Source: Roseivivax halodurans JCM 10272
Lineage (GTDB): Bacteria; Pseudomonadota; Alphaproteobacteria; Rhodobacterales; Rhodobacteraceae
Length of the DNA: 64,000 bases
Direction: 5' to 3'
Assembly: GCF_000521785.1 (NCBI RefSeq)
Contig: NZ_JALZ01000012.1
Location: 1 to 64,000, forward strand
Made by a program: the position numbers and the translations under genes. Below, one piece after another: positions 43,920 through 59,724 of the stretch. Position 1 is the first letter of the stretch, and each line of letters opens with the position of its first letter. The notes under the pieces are model-generated. The model did not search any database, was not told the origin of the DNA, and worked only from the letters and a program-made list of their open reading frames with translations.

Positions 43920-46900
43920 ATGTCGCTCCGCAACTCGTCGCAGCCGATCCCAAGACGACGCCCGAGGACTGGTACAAGGACGCGGTCATCTACCAGCTGC
44001 ACGTGAAGGCCTTCCAGGACAGCAACAACGACGGGATCGGCGACTTCAAGGGCCTAATGCAGCGGCTCGACCATGTGCAGGAGATGGGGGCGACAGCGAT
44101 CTGGCTCCTGCCCTTCTATCCCTCCCCGCTGCGGGACGACGGCTACGACATCGCGGAATACAAGGCGATCAACCCTTCCTACGGCGACATGGAGGATTTC
44201 CAGGGTTTCGTGGACGAGGCGCACCGCCGCGGCCTCAAGGTCATCACCGAGCTGGTGATCAACCACACGAGCGACCAGCACGAGTGGTTCCAGCGCGCCC
44301 GTAACGCGCCGCCCGGGAGCGAGGAGCGCGATTTTTACGTCTGGTCCGACGATCCGGGCAAATGGCCCGAAACCCGGATCATCTTCACCGATTCCGAGCC
44401 GTCGAACTGGACCTGGGACCCGGTCGCCGGCCAGTATTTCTGGCACCGCTTCTTCCACCACCAGCCCGATCTGAATTTCGACAACCCCAAGGTGCTCGAG
44501 GCGGTTCTCAACGTGATGCACTTCTGGCTCGACAAGGGCGTGGACGGGCTGCGCCTCGACGCAATCCCCTACCTGATCGAGCGCGACGGGACCAACAACG
44601 AGAACCTCCCCGAGACGCATGACGTGTTGAAGGCCATCCGCGCCGATCTCGACAAGCACTACGAAGGCCGGATGCTGCTCGCCGAGGCGAACCAGTGGCC
44701 CGAGGACACGAGACCCTATTTCGGCGACGGCGACGAGTGCCACATGGGCTTCCACTTTCCGCTCATGCCGCGGATGTACATGGCGGTGGCGCAGGAAGAC
44801 CGCCACGCGATTACCGACATCATTCGCCAGACGCCAGATATTCCCGCCGAATGCCAGTGGGCGATCTTCCTGCGCAACCACGACGAGCTGACCCTCGAGA
44901 TGGTCACCGACCGGGAGCGCGACTATCTCTGGGAGACCTACGCCGCCGACAAGCGTGCGCGCATCAATCTCGGCATCCGCCGCCGGCTCGCGCCGCTGCT
45001 GCAGAACGACCGGCGCAAGATCGAGCTTCTGAATTCGCTCCTCTTCTCGATGCCCGGCACCCCGATCGTCTATTACGGCGACGAGATCGGCATGGGCGAC
45101 AATTACTACCTCGGCGACCGCGATGGCGTGCGCACGCCGATGCAATGGTCGGCCGACCGCAACGCGGGCTTCTCGCGCGCGGTCCCGCAGCAGCTCTACC
45201 TGCCGACGCTTCAGGACCCGGTGCACGGCTATCAGGCCGTCAACGTCGAGGCGCAGCAGAGCTCGCCTTCATCGCTCCTCAACTGGATGAAGCGGATGAT
45301 CGCCGTGCGCCAGCGCCACGACGTCTTCGGCCGCGGCGAGATCGAGCTGCTTTATCCGAAAAACCGCAAGGTTCTGGCCTATCTGCGCCGGACCGAGAAC
45401 GAGGCTGTGCTCTGTGTCGCCAACCTCTCGCGGCAGGCGCAGGCGGCCGAGATCGACCTCGGCGCCTTCGCCGGCCGGGTGCCGGTCGAACTCACCGGCC
45501 AGTCGCGGTTCCCGCCGGTAGGCGAGTTGCCCTATCTGCTGACGCTGCCGGCCTACGGCTTCTACTGGTTCCTGCTGACGGACGAGGACGCGCCCGCCTG
45601 GCATACGTCCTACACGCCGATGCTGCCGGACTTCCTGACCCTGACCACGCGGGACGGCAAGATCTCGACCGCCCTCGCCGACCGCTCGGGCCGCGATTTC
45701 GTGCACGGGACGCTGCGCGAGTACCTTCCCCTGCAACGCTGGTTCGCAGGCAAGGAAAAGCGGATCGAGGAGGTCGCGCTGCACCAGCTGGCCGAGCTCG
45801 AAGACGGGCGCCACATGCTGTCCGTGATTGATGTCGAGGTCGGCGGCGAGACCCAGCGCTACTTCCTCCCGCTCTCGGCTGTCTGGGGCGAGGATGCGCT
45901 GACCCTGTCGCCGCGCCTGCCTGCCACTCTGGCGAAGCTTAGACGCGCGAGCCGCGTCGGCGCCGTGCTCGATGGCGTCGTCGACGAGGAGATGGCGCAT
46001 GCGCTCATTCGGCGCCTGGGCGAGCGTCGCGCGATCGAGGCGGGATCGGGCCGGATCGACTTTCACGGCAGCGAGCGCCTCGCCGACCTCGGCGAGCTCG
46101 GAGAACCGCGCCTCCTGTCGGCAGAGCAATCGAATGCCTCGGTCGCCTTCTCCGACGCCGCGATCCTCAAGATTTACCGGCGTCTGCGCGAGGGCGTGCA
46201 GCCGGATATCGAAATCGCCCGCTTTCTCACCGAGGAGACGGAGTTCGACGCCAGCCCCGCCCTGCTGGGCACGATCGACTGGACGACCGGCGAGGGCTCG
46301 ACCACCACGCTCGCCGCAGCGTTCGAATTCGTGCGCAATCAGGGCGATGCCTGGACATACGTGACCGAGACCCTCGACCGGGACATGGAACGCCAGGAAA
46401 TGGGCGACCACGACACAGATCCCGGCGCGAAGGAGGATGCGCCGATGGTGAGCGGGGGACTCGACCTCGGCTCTGTCCTGGGTCGGCGGACCGCGGAGCT
46501 GCATTGCGCGCTGGCGAGCGGTGCCGAAGGTTCGGCTTTCTCGCAGGAGACTCTGACCCAGCGCTCGGTTGAGGCCTTCGTCGAGGATACAAGGCGAGAG
46601 CTGTCTGACGTTCTCGAGAGGCTCGAGGGGCGTCACGCCAACCTGACTGAAGACGGCAAGGCCCTGGCCGAGCGGGTTCGGCAGGGTCGGGACGCGCTCT
46701 TCGCTCGTCTCGACGCCGTCCGGGACCATGCGCCCTCCGGCGGTCTGAGCCGCATCCATGGCGATTATCATCTGGGCCAGGTCCTCGTCGTGCAGAACGA
46801 CGTGCTCATCATCGATTTCGAAGGCGAGCCCGCGCGTGGCCTTGCCGAGCGTCAGGCGAAATCCTCGCCGCTCCGGGACGTGGCCGGGATGCTGAGGAGC

Positions 46901-47205
46901 TTCGACTACGCGCTCTGGTCCACGGTCCGTCACCGGATCGAGCTCGGCGCGGATCCCGAGCGCACCGCCGAGAACGTGGAAGGTTGGCGCCGCGCAACTC
47001 AGGGCGCGTTCCTCGCAGCCTATCGTGACGCCATGGCGGGGGCGTCGCTGCACCCGTCCGATCCCGAGTTCGAAGAGGCCCTTCTCGATCTCTTTCTGAT
47101 ACAAAAGGCGGCCTACGAGGTGGGCTACGAGATGGCGATGCGCCCGGACTGGACCGACATTCCGCTTAGGGGACTTCTGGCGCTGATGGAGAACGGAGAC
47201 CGGCG

Positions 47206-47209
<4 letters not shown>
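43916..47209 (+). CDS. treS: Trehalose synthase / maltokinase fusion
   Basis: 1097 residues. Residues 1-~555 are TreS (GH13; Asp215 in [10 protein letters not shown], Glu257 in [11 protein letters not shown] in FLRNHDELT), which interconverts trehalose and maltose. Residues ~580-1097 are maltokinase (Mak/Pep2), with [10 protein letters not shown] at its start and the kinase loop HGDYHLGQ (His948, Asp950) followed by IIDFEGEP. The single protein therefore turns trehalose into maltose 1-phosphate for GlgE. A longer frame runs through glgE but the ATG 43916 overlaps the glgE stop. Confidence 0.94.
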
Positions 47210-49413
<2,204 letters not shown>

Positions 49414-49416
49414 AGA

Positions 49417-51523
<2,107 letters not shown>

Positions 51524-51531
<8 letters not shown>

Positions 51532-53278
51532 CCTTCCCGCCTGGGGTGCTGTGCCGTTGGACGGCACGCGGACGCGGTTCCGCCTTTGGGCGCCCGGGAT
51601 CGACACGCTCGGCCTTCGCCTGCCCGCGGGTGACGTTCCCATGTCGGCCGCCGGCGACGGCTGGTTCGAGTTCGAAACCGAAGCCCCGGAAGGCACGCCC
51701 TACAACTTTGTTCTGCCGGACGGCATGGTGGTGCCCGACCCGGCGTCGCGCCGGCAAGAGAGCGACGTGCACGGCCCTTCGCTGGTCACCGCCGCGCCAA
51801 AGGTGGCGACATGGCCCGGCCGCCCCTGGGAAGAGGCAGTGATCTACGAGTTGCATGTCGGGACGTTCTCCGACCAGGGGACCTTCCAGGGAGCCATCGA
51901 ACACCTTGCGCCGCTGAAGGATCTCGGCGTCACGGCGATCGAACTGATGCCGGTTGCGCATTTTCCGGGAAGCCGCGGCTGGGGCTACGACGGCGTCCTG
52001 ACCTACGCACCCCACCCCGCCTATGGCAGCCCCGACGATCTGCGGGCCCTCGTCGAGGCGGCGCACAGGCTCGGGATGATGGTGCTGCTCGACGTGGTCT
52101 ACAACCACTTCGGCCCGGACGGGAATTACCTTCACGCCTACGCGCCCTCGTTCTTCGACGAGGACCGACATACGCCCTGGGGCGCCGGGATCGACTACGC
52201 CCGGCTACCGGTTCGGCGGTTCTTCATCGAGAACGCCATCTACTGGCTCGAGGCGTTCGGCCTCGACGGGCTTCGGCTTGACGCGGTGGACCAGATCCGG
52301 GACGCATCGGACCCCGAACTCCTGGTCGAGATCGCTCGGGAGATCCGCGCCCGCGTCACCGACCGCCCGATCCATCTGACAACCGAGGACAACCGCAACG
52401 TCACGCATCTTCACTGGCGCACCGAGGACGGATCGGTGCCTCTCTTCACGGCGGAATGGAACGACGATTTCCACAACGCCGCCCATGTCTGCGCCACCGG
52501 CGAGACCGAAGGCTATTACGGCGATTTCGCGCGCGGCCATTGGGACCTCCTCGCGAGGTCCCTGGCCGAGGGCTTCGCCTATCAAGGCGAGGCGACCCTT
52601 GAGGGAGCGCAGCGGGGCGAGCCCTCGGGCCATCTGCCGCCCGCAGCCTTCGTCGACTTCCTGCAGAACCACGATCAGATCGGCAACCGCGCCTTCGGAG
52701 AACGGCTCTCGGCGCTGACCTCCGAGAGCATGATGGAGGCGATGACCGCCATCCTGCTGCTGTCGCCGCACATCCCGCTCATGTTCATGGGTGACGAATA
52801 CGGCGAGACGCGCCCCTTCTGCTTCTTTACCGATTTCGAGGGAGAACTCGGCCGGGCTGTGACCGAGGGGCGGCGCCGCGAATTCGCGGACTTCGCCGCC
52901 TTCGCCTCGGGCGATACGAGCCAGGTACCCGACCCGATCGACCGCGCCACCTTTCTCGCCTCGACACTCGACCGCAGCCGCCGCGAGACGCCGGAAGGGC
53001 GTGCCCGGCTCGATCTGACACGGCGCCTGCTGCAGATCAGGTCCGAGCGCATCGTACCCCTTCTCGGCGGCGCGAGAGGGCATGCCGGCCGTGTCCTTTT
53101 GGTCCGTGACGGCGCGCTCGCGGTGGACTGGCAGCTCGGCGGCGCTGTGCTGCAGCTTCGCGCGAACCTCTCGGAGACCCCCTGCGATCTGCCCGCGCCC
53201 GAGGGCACGGAGATCCACAGCATCGGCGGGCTCGGCGCGCCGCACAGTGTGCAACACTGGCTTCGGGAGGCATCATGA
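51524..53278 (+). CDS. treZ: Maltooligosyltrehalose trehalohydrolase
   Basis: 584 residues, GH13. N-terminal carbohydrate-binding domain (about 5-95), VIYELHVGTFSDQGTF, Asp253 in LRLDAVDQIRD, Glu288 in TTEDNRNV, and WNDDFHNAAH, a TreZ hallmark. It releases trehalose from maltooligosyltrehalose made by TreY. Overlaps glgX by 8 bp and malQ by ATGA. Confidence 0.93.
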
Positions 53279-55110
53279 CGAGCCCACTCGACCGCATCTC
53301 GCGCCATCACGGCCTGACCCTCGCATACGACGATCCCGAGGGTGGCCCCATGAGGCCCGTCCCGGACGAGACCAAGCGGCTCATCCTAGAGGGGCTGCAC
53401 GTCGATCCCGAGGCTGAGCCCGAGGGGCATCCCGCACCCGAGCGGATGACGGTGCCCGAGGAGGCTCGATGCCATCTTCCCGGGGAGCTGTCCGACGCGC
53501 CGGCCTGGGGCATCTTCTGCCAGCTCTACGAGCTGCGCTCGGCCCGGAACTGGGGCATCGGCGATTTTGCGGATCTCGCCGAGCTCGCCCGGATCTGCGC
53601 CACGGCAGGCGCAGACTTTCTGGGCATCAATCCCGTGCACGCGCTCTTTCTTGCCGATCCTGACCGGCGCAGCCCGTTCTTTCCGTCGAACCGCCGCTTT
53701 CTGAACCCGCTCTACATCGCCCCGGACCGCGTCCCGGGGGCCCAAAACACCGAAGAGGCCCGCGCCCTGCGGTCCGGCGATCTCGTCGACTATCCCGCCG
53801 TCGCCGAGGTCAAGCTGCGCGCCCTCCGCGCGGCGTTCGACGCGCAGCCACCCGCCGGCGCGCACGCGAAGGACTTCGAAACCTTCTGCGCCGAGGGGGG
53901 CACTCCCCTGAGGCTGCACGCGCTCTTCGAGGCGATCTCGTCCCGCATGGCCGCCGAGGGTCACGGTGCCGGTTGGCGCGACTGGCCCGAGGAGATGCGG
54001 GATCCCAACAGCCCGCAGGTGGCCGAGATGGCCGAGCGGCTGGCGCAGGACGTTGCGTTCCATCTCTGGCTCCAGTGGATCGCGAGACTGCAACTGCGGG
54101 AGGCGCAGGAGGCCGCGCTCGATGCGGGCATGCGGATCGGGCTCTATCTCGACGTCGCGGTGGGCGAAGCGCCCGACGGCTCCTCGACCTGGTCGGGCGC
54201 CGCCGCGGAACTGCCCGGTCTCGCCATCGGCGCGCCGCCAGACATGTTTGCGACCGAAGGTCAGGTCTGGGGTCTCTCGGCCCCCTCGCCGGTCGCGCTG
54301 GAATCGCAGGATTTCGCCCCCTTCGCCGAGATGATCGCGGCGCAGCTCCACGATGCAGGCGCGTTGCGGATCGATCATGCGATGGCGCTGTGGCAGCTCT
54401 TTCTGGTACCCGAAGGCGAAAGCCCGGCCCGCGGAACCCATCTCCGCTTTCCCTTTCCCGACATGCTGCGCACGCTCTCCCGGCTATCGCGGGAGCACGA
54501 GGCCCTCGTCATCGGCGAGGATCTCGGCTTCGTGCCGGCAGGGTTCCGGGACGCGATGGCCGAGGCGAACATCCTCTCGTACCGGATCCTCTATTTCGAG
54601 CAGACCGAGCGCGGCTTTGTCTCCGCGGCGGAGTATCCGGTCAAGGCGCTCGCCTGCCTCTCGACCCACGATCTGCCGGTTCTGGCAGGCTGGTGGCGCG
54701 GTGAGGACGTGGAGCTCCGCCGGGAATACGGCATGGTCGGCCCAGAGCGATCGGCGGCGGATGCCGCTCACCGCGCCGAGGAACGCGCCGACCTCGTCTC
54801 GAAGCTGCGCAGGGACGCGGGGCTCGAAGGCGCAGCCGACATCCATTCGGGCACCCTGCCCGACGCCGTGCTCGACGCCGCGCACCGCTTCATCGCCCGG
54901 ACGCCCTGTCTTCTGACCGGGGTTCGGCTTGCCGATCTCGTGGGCCCTGAGGCACCGACGAACCTGCCGGGCACGACCGACGAATATCCCAATTGGCGCC
55001 CACGCTGCCCCGTCGATCTCGACGCGCTCCCGGCGCATCCCGTCTTTGCCAGAGTGACCGCGCTGATGCGCGAGGAGCGGCCACGCCCCGCCCCGAAAGA
55101 GAGGACATGA
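53275..55110 (+). CDS. malQ: 4-alpha-glucanotransferase (amylomaltase)
   Basis: 611 residues, GH77. N-terminal extra domain, WGIFCQLYELRS...NWGIGDF, catalytic Asp367 in LRIDHAMALW, Glu415 in GEDLGFVP and the CLSTHDLPVLAGWW block. It disproportionates short maltooligosaccharides left by TreY and GlgX. Starts within the treZ stop and overlaps treY by ATGA. Confidence 0.93.
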   Translation: MTSPLDRISRHHGLTLAYDDPEGGPMRPVPDETKRLILEGLHVDPEAEPEGHPAPERMTVPEEARCHLPGELSDAPAWGIFCQLYELRSARNWGIGDFADLAELARICATAGADFLGINPVHALFLADPDRRSPFFPSNRRFLNPLYIAPDRVPGAQNTEEARALRSGDLVDYPAVAEVKLRALRAAFDAQPPAGAHAKDFETFCAEGGTPLRLHALFEAISSRMAAEGHGAGWRDWPEEMRDPNSPQVAEMAERLAQDVAFHLWLQWIARLQLREAQEAALDAGMRIGLYLDVAVGEAPDGSSTWSGAAAELPGLAIGAPPDMFATEGQVWGLSAPSPVALESQDFAPFAEMIAAQLHDAGALRIDHAMALWQLFLVPEGESPARGTHLRFPFPDMLRTLSRLSREHEALVIGEDLGFVPAGFRDAMAEANILSYRILYFEQTERGFVSAAEYPVKALACLSTHDLPVLAGWWRGEDVELRREYGMVGPERSAADAAHRAEERADLVSKLRRDAGLEGAADIHSGTLPDAVLDAAHRFIARTPCLLTGVRLADLVGPEAPTNLPGTTDEYPNWRPRCPVDLDALPAHPVFARVTALMREERPRPAPKERT

Positions 55111-57416
55111 TGGAGCTGCCCACCGCCTGCTACAGGCTTCAGTTCCGCGAGGGGATGGATTTCGACCGCGCCGCGGGCATTGCGCCCTATCTGCGCAACC
55201 TGGGCGTGAGCCATCTTTACGCCTCGCCGCTTTTCACCGCGGCGCCGGGATCGACCCACGGCTACGACGTGACCGACCCGACCGAGGTTGAACCGGAGAT
55301 TGGCGGCCGCGAGGGGCTCGAGAGGCTGTCGCGCGCCCTGCGGGCCGAGGGGCTGGGGCTCGTGCTCGACATCGTGCCGAACCACATGGCCTTCTCGCCC
55401 GAGGCGCCATGGCTGCGCGACGTCATGCGCTGGGGCACCGACAGCCGCTACGCCCGTCACTTCGACATCGACTGGTCGCAGAGGCTGCGCCTGCCTTGGC
55501 TGCCAGCCCCCTTCGAGACGCATCTGGCGGAGGACGGCTTTACCGTGGTGGACGAGGAGGACGGCCCTGCGCTCGATACCGGCGGGCTCAGGATCCCGCT
55601 CGCCGACACGCCCGGCCTCGCCGCCGCGCGTTCTGGAGACAGGGACGCCATCCGCGCGCTGCATGCCGAGCAGCCCTGGCGGCTGGTCCATTGGCGGACG
55701 GAAGCCGATGCAATCGCGCATCGGCGTTTCTTTAACGTGACCGGGCTCATCGGTCTGCGCGTGGAGGAGGAGCAAGTCTTCGAGGACAGCCACGCGCTCC
55801 TCTTCGAGCTCGTGGAGGCCGGCATCGTGCAGGGCGTCCGGCTCGACCATATCGACGGGCTGCTCGACCCGGCGCAGTATCTCGCCCGCCTTCGGGCGCG
55901 TCTGCCGGATACGCCCATCTGGGCGGAGAAGATCCTGACAGGGCCCGAGCAGCTGCCGCCCGACTGGCCCATCGAGGGCACCACCGGCTATGTGGCCGCG
56001 CGCGCCTTCGGCCGGCTGCTGACGGACGCGGACGGGCTCGACCGGATCGACAGCGACTACCGCGCGGCCACGGGCCGGACGGACCCCGCCGAAGACGTGC
56101 TTGCGGGCGCGAAGCGGCAGATCATGACCGAGGACCTGTCCGCGGAGCTCTGGGCCCTCAACATGATGTTCGCCGAGATTGCGGCTGCCGATCCCGTCGG
56201 CGTCGAATTCGGGCCCGAACGTCTGCGCGAGGCGCTGATCGAGATGATCGCGGCCTTCCCCCGCTACCGAACCTACATGACCGCGCGCACCGTCTCGGAG
56301 GAGGATGCCGCGCTGGTGCGTCGCGCCGGTTCGCTCGCCGCCTCCCGTCTTCCCGCCCCGGGCGCGGTGCCGCTGCTGACCGATATCCTGACGCGGCCGG
56401 ATGCCGAGACCGCGCGCTTCCGCCTGCGTTTCCAGCAGGTCACCGGCGCGGCCGTCGCCAAGAGCCAGGAAGACACGGCGTTCTACCGGGAGGTGCGCCT
56501 TCTCTCGACCAACGAGGTTGGCGGGGAGCCCGACGACGATCCGTTCGGGCCCGCCGGCTTCCACCGCGCCATGCTCCGCCGCGCGGCGCGCATGCCGCAC
56601 GCGCTGACGCTCACCACCTCGCACGACACCAAGCGGTCCGAGGATGCGCGTATGCGGATCGCGGCGGCCAGCCATGCGCCGGACGCCTTCGCCGAATTGT
56701 TCCGGCTTTGCGACGAACTGGCCAGCGACGATCTGCACCCGAACCTGCGCTGGTATCTGGCACAGACCCTCCTCGCGCTCGACAGCACGGACAGCGACAT
56801 CGAGGCGCGGCTTCATACACATGTCGAGAAGGCGCTGCGCGAGGCCAAGACGGAGACCTACTGGACCGCACCGAACGAGACCCTCGAAGCCTCGGCCCGG
56901 GAGTATGCAAGCAGGCTCGTGGACCGCCTTCTGCCGCATCCCGAGGCGGCCCGGCCGATCCTCGAAATCGCCGACCGGCTGTCCCTGGCGCAATGCTCCC
57001 TCAAACTGACCGTGCCGGGCGTGTGCGACATCTACCAGGGCTGCGAGATCGCCAATTATTCCCTGACCGATCCGGACAACCGCCGGCCCGTGGATTTCGC
57101 CGCACTGGATGGCGCGCTGTCGGATGTGTCGCGACTGGCTCGCCCGCTCGACCGCGCCAAGTTCGACCTGACGCGGTCGCTCCTGCATCTGCGGCGCGCG
57201 CGCCCCGAGCTCTTTCTCGACGGCAGCTATACCCCACGCGAGACCGACAATCGCATCTGCGCGTTCTCGCGCGAACATGGGGAGGAGACATTGTCGGTCG
57301 CCGTCGCGCTCGAACCCGGCGTCACGGCGAACGAGCTCGAGGCCGCCGCCCCTGGCGAGCTGATCTGGCCAAAGGCCATCGACGCGCCAGTGCGCATCGC
57401 CATCCGGGAGGGATGA
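55107..57416 (+). CDS. treY: Maltooligosyltrehalose synthase
   Basis: 769 residues, GH13. TACYRLQF start, VPNHMAFS, Asp247 in VRLDHIDGLLDP, Glu274 in IWAEKIL, and TTGYVAARAFG are all TreY features. It turns the reducing end of an alpha-1,4-glucan into a trehalosyl unit for TreZ. Two tandem ATG codons begin the gene (55107 and 55110), with AAAGAGAGG upstream. Last gene of the operon; the next 138 bp hold only weak hairpins before the convergent MFS gene. Confidence 0.94.
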   Translation: MMELPTACYRLQFREGMDFDRAAGIAPYLRNLGVSHLYASPLFTAAPGSTHGYDVTDPTEVEPEIGGREGLERLSRALRAEGLGLVLDIVPNHMAFSPEAPWLRDVMRWGTDSRYARHFDIDWSQRLRLPWLPAPFETHLAEDGFTVVDEEDGPALDTGGLRIPLADTPGLAAARSGDRDAIRALHAEQPWRLVHWRTEADAIAHRRFFNVTGLIGLRVEEEQVFEDSHALLFELVEAGIVQGVRLDHIDGLLDPAQYLARLRARLPDTPIWAEKILTGPEQLPPDWPIEGTTGYVAARAFGRLLTDADGLDRIDSDYRAATGRTDPAEDVLAGAKRQIMTEDLSAELWALNMMFAEIAAADPVGVEFGPERLREALIEMIAAFPRYRTYMTARTVSEEDAALVRRAGSLAASRLPAPGAVPLLTDILTRPDAETARFRLRFQQVTGAAVAKSQEDTAFYREVRLLSTNEVGGEPDDDPFGPAGFHRAMLRRAARMPHALTLTTSHDTKRSEDARMRIAAASHAPDAFAELFRLCDELASDDLHPNLRWYLAQTLLALDSTDSDIEARLHTHVEKALREAKTETYWTAPNETLEASAREYASRLVDRLLPHPEAARPILEIADRLSLAQCSLKLTVPGVCDIYQGCEIANYSLTDPDNRRPVDFAALDGALSDVSRLARPLDRAKFDLTRSLLHLRRARPELFLDGSYTPRETDNRICAFSREHGEETLSVAVALEPGVTANELEAAAPGELIWPKAIDAPVRIAIREG

Positions 57417-57554
57417 CCGAGCCGCAGCGATCGCCGCCGAATAAGGCGAGGATCGCGAAAGGCATACGATCTCGCCAGGGAGTGCGGATCCTCAGGGATG
57501 GGCTCGGACAATACGGACCGTTGCGGTCCTCTGCCCCGCCGGGCTTCGGAGGCT

Positions 57555-58796
57555 CTAGACGGGGACTGCAGGCAGCGCGGCCGGACGTTCGCGGACCGGC
57601 AAGTGAACCAGCGCACTCAAGGCTCCGACGCCGACGCCGATCCACCAGACGAGCGTATATCCCCCGGTGACGTCGTAGAGCCAGCCGCCCAGGTACACCC
57701 CCAGGAAGCCGCCGAGCTGGTGGCTGAAGAAGACGATCCCGTAGAGGGTTCCCATATATCGCAGCCCGTAGAGATGCGCGATCAGGCCACTTGTCAGCGG
57801 CACCGTGGCCAGCCAGAGCGCGCCCATCACGACGGAGAAGACCAGCACCGTCGTTGGCGTTATCGGCAGCGAGATGAATATCGCCGCGGCAATGGTGCGG
57901 CCGGTATAAATCGCCGCCAGCAGGTACTTCTTCTGGAACCGGTTGCCGAGCCAGCCCGCCATGATGGTGCCGGCGATATTGGTCAGCCCGATCACGGCGA
58001 TGGCGACCGCGCCAAGCGCCGTCGTGGTGGTGATGCCCATCCCGTGGAGCAGGCTGCCGGTGGCGATCGGGCCGCAGAGTTCGGCGATGAACGCGGGAAA
58101 ATGCGCCGTGATGAACGCGAGCTGATACCCGCAGGAAAAGAATCCGAGGAAGATCAGGGCGAAACTGGGATCGCGCGCCGCGCGGCCGAGGATTTCGCCC
58201 ATACTCTCCTTGAGCTCCGCCCTGCCTGCCGGCGCCGGGGCACGCATGAAAGGCAGGAGCAGGATCAGCGCCAGAACCGACGCCGCGAAGACGAGGAAGA
58301 CCGATTGCCAGGGCATGGCGGCGAGGAGCGCCTCCGCCACGGGTGGGCCGACAACCTGCCCCCCGCTGCCGGCGGCGGTGGCGATGGCGAGGCTCATTGA
58401 CCGGTTCGCATCGCTCGACGCTCGGCCGACCACCGCAAGGATCACGCCGAAGCCGGTACCGGCTATGCCGAAGCCGACCAAGATCTCGTACATCTGGTGG
58501 GCCTCGGGCGTGACGGCGAAGGAGGACAGAACCAGCCCGGCGGCATAGGTGATCGCGCCGATGACGATGGCGCGGCGATCGCCGATCTTCTCGGCAAGCG
58601 CGCCGAAAATGGGTTGTCCGATGCCCCATGCCAGGTTCTGGATGGCGATCGCGAGACTGAACTCCGCCCGCAACCAGCCGAATTCCTCGGCAATCGGGAT
58701 CTGGAACACGCCGAAGCTCGCCCGGACGGCGAAGCTGACGAGAATGATCAGGCAGCCGGTGGCGAGAAGCGGGGTGAAGAGCGGCGCACGGGTCAT
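57555..58796 (-). CDS. MFS transporter
   Basis: 413 residues, 12 transmembrane helices. N-terminal SFAVRASFGVFQIPIAEEFG and the loop motif AEKIGDRRAIVIG place it among MFS members close to monocarboxylate or aromatic-acid carriers. Start at ATG 58794-58796; longer in-frame reading to 59099 overlaps the gal genes on the other strand and is not credible. It is divergent from galB across 197 bp, so uptake of an aromatic or carboxylic acid is possible but unproven. Confidence 0.8.
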   Translation of the reverse strand: MTRAPLFTPLLATGCLIILVSFAVRASFGVFQIPIAEEFGWLRAEFSLAIAIQNLAWGIGQPIFGALAEKIGDRRAIVIGAITYAAGLVLSSFAVTPEAHQMYEILVGFGIAGTGFGVILAVVGRASSDANRSMSLAIATAAGSGGQVVGPPVAEALLAAMPWQSVFLVFAASVLALILLLPFMRAPAPAGRAELKESMGEILGRAARDPSFALIFLGFFSCGYQLAFITAHFPAFIAELCGPIATGSLLHGMGITTTTALGAVAIAVIGLTNIAGTIMAGWLGNRFQKKYLLAAIYTGRTIAAAIFISLPITPTTVLVFSVVMGALWLATVPLTSGLIAHLYGLRYMGTLYGIVFFSHQLGGFLGVYLGGWLYDVTGGYTLVWWIGVGVGALSALVHLPVRERPAALPAVPV

Positions 58797-58993
58797 AGCC
58801 GCACTTGCTGCCACTTGCGACGCGGCGTCAATCGTCAAAGCACGGTGAGCGGGGCCGGAACCGCCGATGCACCCGTTTGACCCGGAACCGAAGCTCGCAC
58901 AGCACGTCGCCATTGGCCTCGACGTGACATCGGCCCATCCTTGGGTCGAGACGAGCCAGTCCGCGGGACGGCAGCCAAGAGGGAGGAGACATC

Positions 58994-59724
58994 GTGGGAA
59001 ACAAGACAGCTCTGGTGGTGAGCGCGCATTCGGCCGACTTCGTGTGGCGCTGCGGCGGGGCGATCGCGCTGCACCAGTCGCGGGGGGGGACGTGACCATC
59101 GTGTGCCTCAGCTACGGCGAGCGCGGCGAAAGCGCCAAGCTCTGGAAGCAGGACGGCATGACACTGGACAAGGTGAAGGCCGCCCGCGAGGAGGAGGCCC
59201 GGAGCGCCGCCGCCGCGCTCGGGGCGCATGACATCCGCTTCTTCGATCTGGGCGACTATCCCCTCGAGATGGACCGCGCGGCGAAGGACCGGCTGGTGGA
59301 CGTGATCCGCGAGGTGCAGCCGTCCTTCATCCTCACCCATTCGAAATACGATCCCTACAACACCGACCACATGTATGCCTGCGAGGTCACGCTCGAGTGC
59401 CGGATGATCGCGCAGGCCTGGGGGCACAATCCCGGGCAGAAGGTTCTCGGGGCGCCGCAGGTCTACCTCTTCGAGCCGCACCAGACCGAGCAGATGGGAT
59501 GGAAGCCCGACGTCTTCCTCGACATCTCGGAGGTCTGGGAGCGCAAGCGTGCGGCGATCGAATGCATGGCCGGTCAGCAGCATCTCTGGGACTACTACAC
59601 CAACGTCGCCGAGAACCGCGGCAACCATTTCCGCCGCAACTCGGGCGGCCAGGCGGGCGGACGCGCCGCGACCCATGCCGAGGGGTTCCAGTCGGTCTTT
59701 CCCCGCACCGTGGACGACCTCTGA
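58994..59724 (+). pseudogene. galB: 4-oxalomesaconate hydratase (PIG-L/LmbE family), frameshifted
   Basis: The product resembles GalB of the gallate pathway: LVVSAHSADFVWRCGG, then CLSYGERGESAKLW, then [20 protein letters not shown]. The first ~30 codons run from a GTG at 58994 (with GGGAGGAG before it) and hit a TGA at 59093. The rest continues in the next frame. The break is a run of eight G (59082-59089); nine would restore one open frame of about 243 codons, reading ...SRGGDVTIVC. Either a sequencing indel, a true null, or a slippery tract. It overlaps galC by TGATG. Confidence 0.82.

Noticed and set aside
57448-57540. Terminator between treY and the MFS gene
   Set aside because: Hairpins exist (for example GGACCG-TTG-CGGTCC at 57515-57529), but none is followed by a T-run on either strand.
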